A DNA stretch of 64,000 bases, from NCBI RefSeq assembly GCF_028554725.1, contig NC_071667.1:85474001-85538000 (forward strand), read 5' to 3'. Both the position numbers and the translations under genes were made by a program. Shown here one piece after another: positions 61,201-64,000 of the stretch. The notes beneath the pieces are model-generated. The model saw nothing but the letters and a program-made list of their open reading frames with translations. It did no database searches and was not told the DNA's origin. Each line of letters begins with the position of its first letter. The first letter of the stretch is position 1. Origin of the DNA: Zeugodacus cucurbitae. Taxonomy: Eukaryota; Arthropoda; Insecta; Diptera; Tephritidae.

Positions 61201-62948
61201 TCATTTCGAAAACTCATCTGTAAATTTCATGCACTAGTCTGTATGTGTGCTGAGTGTAATTTCTATAGGCAGTGTCATGTTTGTAAAATGGTAATGGAAA
61301 ATGGACCTTTATGCTACTAACGCTGTCAGTTTACACAATTCAAAAGCCTGACACGTTGACACATTGTAAGATTGCTACAATCGCCTATCACTGTGGCAAA
61401 CGTGTTAATGAAGTGAAGGTGAAATCTAATATTAGCATCACGTCCAAAAATAGGAAGTCTCAGTTTCGAAATGAATATTGAAATCACTCAGGTATTGTAT
61501 TATTGTTTTCACCTCAAAATGCGTTTAGCCGGAGCAGAAGAATAACTGTTGAAATTTTGTTCTATCACTTGATGTTCCATGAGATTATATATATATGTCT
61601 CTTTTCCGTAGGAAATTTCTATAAAATATTTTGATTTTTGCCTTTTTATTATTTTAAGATTTAAGATTTAAGATTTAAGATTTAAGATTTAAGATTTAAG
61701 ATTTAAGATTTAAGATTTAAGATTTAAGATTTAAGATTTAAGATTTAAGATTTAAGATTTAAGATTTAAGATTTAAGATTTAAGATTTAAGATTTAAGAT
61801 TTAAGATTTAAGATTTAAGATTTAAGATTTAAGATTTAAGATTTAAGATTTAAGATTTAAGATTTAAGATTTAAGATTTAAGATTTAAGATTTAAGATTT
61901 AAGATTTAAGATTTAAGATTTAAGATTTAAGATTTAAGATTTAAGATTTAAGATTTAAGATTTAAGATTTAAGATTTAAGATTTAAGATTTAAGATTTAA
62001 GATTTAAGATTTAAGATTTAAGATTTAAGATTTAAGATTTAAGATTTAAGATTTAAGATTTAAGATTTAAGATTTAAGATTTAAAATTTAAGATTTAAGA
62101 TTTAAGATTTAAGATTTAAGATTTAAGATTTAAGATTTAAGATTTAAGATTTAAGATTTAAGATTTAAGATTTAAGATTTAACTAATTAATAACTTCTAA
62201 CTAATGAATCCAGCTTTCTTTCATATTGTAGTACCACTAGCAGAAAATGGAGTCGCTTAATGCTGTATGTTGAATGACATTCTAACATTCGCTTCATTCG
62301 CAATTGGAATAGTTTGCCCACGATAGATAGATAGTCCGTAGATCGTTTTTAATTGAGTGTTAGTGATGTCATTGAACTTTCCGCACGCGTTCGACCCAAG
62401 CCAGTACTAGTGCGGTCAAAGCGCCACATAACTGTGTATTTATGAGCAGACAATTGTTGCTGAGAATAATTTATTGCCATTGCCATTCATGGCAGCGAGC
62501 GCGGCGTCTAAATGTCTGTAATAGTCCTTCGGAAATGCAATCGAATGTGTCACCACTCCGGACGCATTTGCGTTACGCGTGACAGCGCGCTTTGCATTTT
62601 AATGTGGCACTTCGCGAGCGCATGTAATGTGGCTTAGCGCCCCATACCTACGTCCCGCTTTGCACTAATTTTATGTCGAATTCGCATTAGTTGCCCCCAG
62701 AGCGCATTTAAATTATTCACAAAACGTAAAATGTGTTTGAGCGCGAAAATAGTAGATTTCATAATGATAATATTCGAAAAACACTTACAACGTATGCGCA
62801 AATTCACCAGCGAGCTCTGCGTCTCGCCGCGGTCGTTGGCCGCCGCACAGGCGTAGAAGCCGGCGTGGACGCGTGCAACGCGCTGCAACACCAGCGAACG
62901 TGTGGAAATGATGACGCCCCACGAAACGTTCTGGGTGACCGGAATGCC
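42479..62948 (-). CDS. Sidestep-family Ig/Fn3 transmembrane receptor, 3' part of gene (8 exons)
   Basis: Joined CDS: 62789-62948, 57368-57610, 56783-56908, 53697-56054, 51906-52040, 43765-43920, 43356-43627, 42479-43213. Seen: every junction has GT donor and AG acceptor on the minus strand. Phases run 0, then 1 at six introns, then 0 at the last, and the sum is 4185 bp with one terminal TAA. The product has half an Ig domain (Tyr-x-Cys motif), a complete Ig domain, an Fn3 domain with a giant insert, a 27-residue membrane helix followed by Arg-Lys-Arg-Arg, and a long Ser/Asn/Gln-rich tail. The linker reading APVC after the Ig half, the RNCTL opening of Fn3 and the PGYDGGL strand are hallmarks I associate with the Sidestep family, whose usual layout is five Ig, one Fn3, one membrane helix. 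Family knowledge: type I surface protein, ligand of Beat receptors in axon guidance and synapse choice. The 5' end (signal peptide, first Ig domains) is outside the window. The paralogue is not determined. Confidence 0.88.
43356..43627 (-). CDS. Exon G: cytoplasmic tail, proximal part
   Basis: This 272-bp exon encodes about 90 residues. It starts GMDVTVTAPLETGAG and contains QRLVVAYTLKQGIEKQPDIL, then a Ser/Gly-rich linker ending NAVTDY. The QPDIL-type segment directly after the membrane is a feature I associate with Sidestep tails (from memory, unchecked). The acceptor is CATTTTAG and the donor GTAAGT. It starts in phase 1 and ends in phase 0. No catalytic domain is seen. Confidence 0.82.
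43765..43920 (-). CDS. Exon F: transmembrane helix and start of cytoplasmic tail
   Basis: This 156-bp exon encodes DGRMAS followed by a 27-residue hydrophobic helix (about 43903 down to 43823, starting ILPLAALLTG and ending VVVIAV). A basic stop-transfer sequence RKRRC follows, then a charged start of the tail (CDDKDKHL). This fixes the protein as type I with the Ig/Fn3 part outside. The acceptor is TATTTCAG and the donor GTAAAT. It is phase 1 on both sides. Introns of only 137 and 142 bp separate it from the last two exons. Confidence 0.9.
43921..51905 (-). other. 7985-bp intron between Fn3 and transmembrane exons
   Basis: No further exon is needed, because the phases of exons E and F match. 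Content: CA/GT microsatellites (47455-47471 and others), CAGTCAGC-type short repeats (46966-46992), a (TTG)n run (48535-48551), a GGAA-rich stretch (50180-50215) and a fragment of the dispersed element at 51612-51775. Frames up to 145 codons (50005-50442, minus) look non-coding. Confidence 0.6.
51612..51775. repeat. Fragment of the 32.1-kb dispersed element in an intron
   Basis: AGAGTATAAGAGTTTCATTA, then ACCGTTGTTTCTAAAATTTA, then GATCAGGTTGATGAGACGAG and TTCAAATTCGGATCTGTCTG align in order with 32131-32260. The orientation is the same as that copy on the plus strand, antisense to the receptor gene. Divergence is high. Confidence 0.55.
51906..52040 (-). CDS. Exon E: end of Fn3 and juxtamembrane stalk
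   Basis: This 135-bp exon encodes DLTSMDYYPDPNPALHLVVY, then SVNQKGRSEPIVLENIPINE, then AEKRT. The strand LVVYSVNQKGRSEP is the typical Fn3 F/G region of Sidestep proteins. It is phase 1 on both sides, with acceptor TATTTAG and donor GTACGT. Read-through of the donor gives Gly-Thr-stop immediately, so an intronic 3' end here would leave a soluble ectodomain. The next exon is almost 8 kb away. Confidence 0.85.
52041..53696 (-). other. 1656-bp intron between exons D and E
   Basis: It contains a (CA)n run at 53338-53358 and, on the plus strand, an initiator-like TCAGTCG (52622-52628) followed by a short start-codon frame (52661-52714) ending at a GT donor-like site. See the separate finding. 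Otherwise nothing recognised. Confidence 0.55.
53338..53358. repeat. (CA)n microsatellite
   Basis: About ten uninterrupted CA units inside the intron between exons D and E. Confidence 0.9.
53697..56054 (-). CDS. Exon D: Fn3 domain split by a ~709-codon low-complexity insert
   Basis: This 2358-bp exon is open throughout. It begins KPGALRNCTLRPYVV, the start of the family's Fn3 domain including an Asn-Cys-Thr glycosylation sequon. It ends with MELECMPGYDGGLQQQF and the following strands to FRIDLS, the rest of that domain. Between them, from about 56007 down to 53881, is an insert with no fold I recognise. It has Asn/Gly and Gln runs, Lys/Arg-rich stretches and Ala/Thr-rich stretches, then an acidic tract (about 54082-54240) and a glycine run just before Fn3 resumes. 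The acceptor reads GCGCGCAG at 56055 and the donor GTGAGT at 53696. Gln runs mix CAA and CAG, which argues for protein-level maintenance rather than recent slippage. Whether all of it is retained in mature mRNA needs transcript data. Confidence 0.82.
53881..56007 (-). other. Low-complexity insert inside the Fn3 domain
   Basis: This is the protein segment inserted between the first strand and the B strand of the Fn3 domain. N-terminal two-thirds: Asn-rich (about 55838-55900), Gln runs and many Lys/Arg clusters such as KYKQKKKAYK. It carries the furin-type site RSKR (55300-55311) and further dibasic pairs (THKRE, RLVKRE). C-terminal third: Asp/Glu-rich tract, then Gly run. Several N-glycosylation sequons are present (NSS, NQT, NVS, NAT). 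Predicted to be extracellular, because it lies on the N-terminal side of the only membrane helix. No known domain recognised. Confidence 0.75.
56783..56908 (-). CDS. Exon C: C-terminal strands of the last Ig domain
   Basis: This 126-bp exon encodes about 42 residues with the Ig F-strand DYGTLACWGQN, whose cysteine pairs with the one in exon B. It is followed by GKQTEPCLFQVVPA, a stretch very like the Ig-to-Fn3 boundary of Sidestep proteins. The acceptor is CTTATAG and the donor GTAAGC. It is phase 1 on both sides. It lies 459 bp below exon B and 728 bp above the large Fn3 exon. Confidence 0.85.
57368..57610 (-). CDS. Exon B: first part of the last Ig domain
   Basis: This 243-bp exon opens with APVC directly after the previous Ig domain, the position where Sidestep proteins carry the same short linker. 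It then gives an Ig B-strand cysteine (PIPCRV) and the core tryptophan (FEWTF). The acceptor is CTCAG and the donor GTAATG. Phase 1 at both ends joins it to exons A and C without loss. Reading through the donor would give a stop eight codons later, so splicing is required for the full protein. Confidence 0.85.
59319..59470. repeat. Left-end fragment of the 32.1-kb dispersed element
   Basis: It starts with the same TTTTATACTCTCGCAAC as the full copy, followed by ATGTTGC (hairpin partner). Then come TTTTGTTCACATAACG, CTTGTTTGTT and GATGAGGCGAGTTGAAATCC in the same order. It breaks off after about 150 bp. Confidence 0.65.
61654..62182. repeat. Heptanucleotide satellite (TTAAGAT)n, about 75 copies
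   Basis: This is an array of 529 bp with a strict 7-bp period from 61654. By eye 74 of 75 full units are identical. The only change is G to A at 62085 (unit 62, TTAAAAT). It ends with four bases of a 76th unit. It lies in the intron between exons A and B, about 600 bp from exon A. Near-perfect identity implies recent expansion. Confidence 0.97.
62789..62948 (-). CDS. Exon A: second half of an Ig domain
   Basis: This 160-bp exon encodes about 53 residues beginning GIPVTQNVSWG and ending NLRIR. It contains the diagnostic Ig F-strand motif GFYACAAAND (Tyr-x-Cys) and a serine/leucine strand before it. The acceptor is CTTTTCAG just right of 62948 and the donor is GTAAGT just left of 62789. It starts in phase 0 and ends in phase 1, and the split codon becomes Tyr with exon B. 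By family layout this is probably the C-terminal half of Ig4. The matching N-terminal half is not found between 62949 and 64000, so it lies further upstream. Confidence 0.85.
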
Positions 62949-64000
62949 CTGAAAAGAGAAATACAAAATGATTAATATTTCGAATTTTTAAGAATTTATT
63001 TTTATTTTTTTTCTCAAAATCGAATTTCTGCACGCATGTAGCACAGTTTATCTCTTGTATTGCCACAATTACATTAAAGTAAACGATTGTACATGTAAAG
63101 GTATTTATTTTTGCGTTACGCAATTTTCGTTTAGCTACCTCTTCTCAACAGCTCCAAAATGGAGCATTTACACTTTGTAAATAAATACCGAGGCGAAAAA
63201 ATAAAGTGATAAAAGAAAAAATAACAAAAACAGAAACAGAAAACACAGCAACACAAATATTTATGCCAGAAGAAAAATATACAAATTTACCGATTCCACC
63301 CACAACGCCAAAAGTACGGGATTTTTGCGAAAGAGTACTTTCATTCATATTCTATTTATATTTTTATTTCTATATATGGAATCAACATTTCAAGTTGATA
63401 ACTGGATGCTCATGTGATGTGTGGTATGAACCTTTTCCCCGACAAAACTTTCTCTTATCATCAAAACAAGGTTCTACGAAGTGATTCTTGAAACACTGAA
63501 CTACAGCAAGTTATGTTCGGAGTGCATCGTTGGCTAAGACTCTCCATGAAGACTTAAAAGTCGCTTATCCATGATTCACTCGGAGCACCAGAACTGGAAC
63601 AGAATAAACGGTTCATTCCCGAAATGTGAGCGTAGTGTGGGGATACGAGCGTCCGTACACAATGTATTTGTTATTGCAGCAATGTTTGGTTATTGTTATA
63701 CTTTATCACTCCTTGTTTTTTAGCAGTTATTGTTGTTGTCGCTTGCCATTTGGCTGGTTGTGTGCAAATAATTTTTGCATATGAACAACACCGCAAATAA
63801 AAGAGTAAATAACTGCATAAATACACGAATTCAAATGTGTTCATATAAATATGCATGCGAACACACACATGCCGTGAATGTCGTGAGTGTGTGTGTGTGT
63901 GGGAGTAAAATAAATAAACTTGTAGGTGCAGGAAAATATTGAAGCAACAAAGAAATGTGAGATGTAAAAACATTCCCCGAAGAGAAAAAAATCATAAAGA
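62949..64000 (-). other. Upstream intron of the receptor gene (partial)
   Basis: No upstream Ig exon is visible to the window edge. Frames here are short and lack the cysteine/tryptophan pattern. A GT run lies at about 63886-63901. The preceding exon must end in phase 0, beyond 64000. Confidence 0.6.

Larger units (their letters stand above)
57611..62788 (-). other. 5178-bp intron between exons A and B
   Basis: It contains the heptamer satellite (61654-62182), a fragment of the dispersed element (59319-59470), a (CA)10 run (59684-59703) and CACACA-rich sequence at 58245-58400. The 165-codon plus-strand frame at 58021-58518 is rich in His/Thr/Ser from CACA repeats and has no domain. I take it as non-coding. 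Confidence 0.6.

Noticed and set aside
61654..62182. Heptamer array as CRISPR or telomeric repeat
   Set aside because: There are no spacers and it is a contiguous 7-bp satellite. The unit differs from the insect TTAGG telomere repeat.
63480..63640. Possible Tc1/mariner-like words (for example a frame reading ILETLNYSKLC)
   Set aside because: Too short, and no other transposase motif follows in order.

Overview
The window looks like dipteran nuclear DNA. It is AT-rich and littered with CA/GT and TTG/CAA microsatellites and ATACATAC/TATGTATG runs. It contains decayed insect transposons, and its only convincing protein-coding gene belongs to a family known best from flies. A tephritid fruit fly is my guess from the look of the dispersed repeats, but nothing here proves the genus.

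The one gene is on the minus strand. Eight exons between 62948 and 42479 join in perfect phase (4185 bp, 1394 codons plus stop) into the C-terminal part of a single-pass immunoglobulin-superfamily receptor of the Sidestep (Side) type. In order they encode the second half of an Ig domain, one further Ig domain, a fibronectin type III (Fn3) domain, a transmembrane helix and a cytoplasmic tail of about 355 residues ending in Glu-Ser-Cys-Val. The signal peptide and the more N-terminal Ig domains must lie beyond position 64000. Side proteins are known as cell-surface partners of Beat receptors in axon guidance and synaptic partner choice. I cannot tell which paralogue this is.

The most unusual thing seen is in the Fn3 exon (53697-56054). 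The Fn3 domain starts normally, is interrupted by about 709 in-frame codons of low-complexity sequence, then resumes. The insert is Asn/Gln/Lys/Ala-rich and basic first, strongly acidic later, and carries a furin-like Arg-Ser-Lys-Arg site.

Positions 1-42478 contain no gene I can support. They hold transposon debris: a non-LTR retrotransposon fragment (2102-2712, minus), a heavily mutated mariner transposase (18290-19045, plus), a probable dispersed repeat (24361-25030), a 1.15-kb dispersed element (32101-33246), a 567-bp pogo-like MITE with 23-bp perfect terminal inverted repeats and TA duplications (35790-36360), a degraded second copy of the dispersed element (36361-37110) and an AT-rich 77-bp palindrome (37151-37227). 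Fragments of the dispersed element also lie in two introns of the gene (51612-51775 and 59319-59470). The 5.2-kb intron upstream of the last Ig exon pair holds a nearly perfect 7-bp satellite of about 75 copies (61654-62182).

A few GC-richer islands (about 16.5-17.65, 27.6-28.65 and 29.0-29.9 kb) stand out in the gene-free part and could be regulatory DNA or 5' exons of a neighbour, but I see no coding signal in them.
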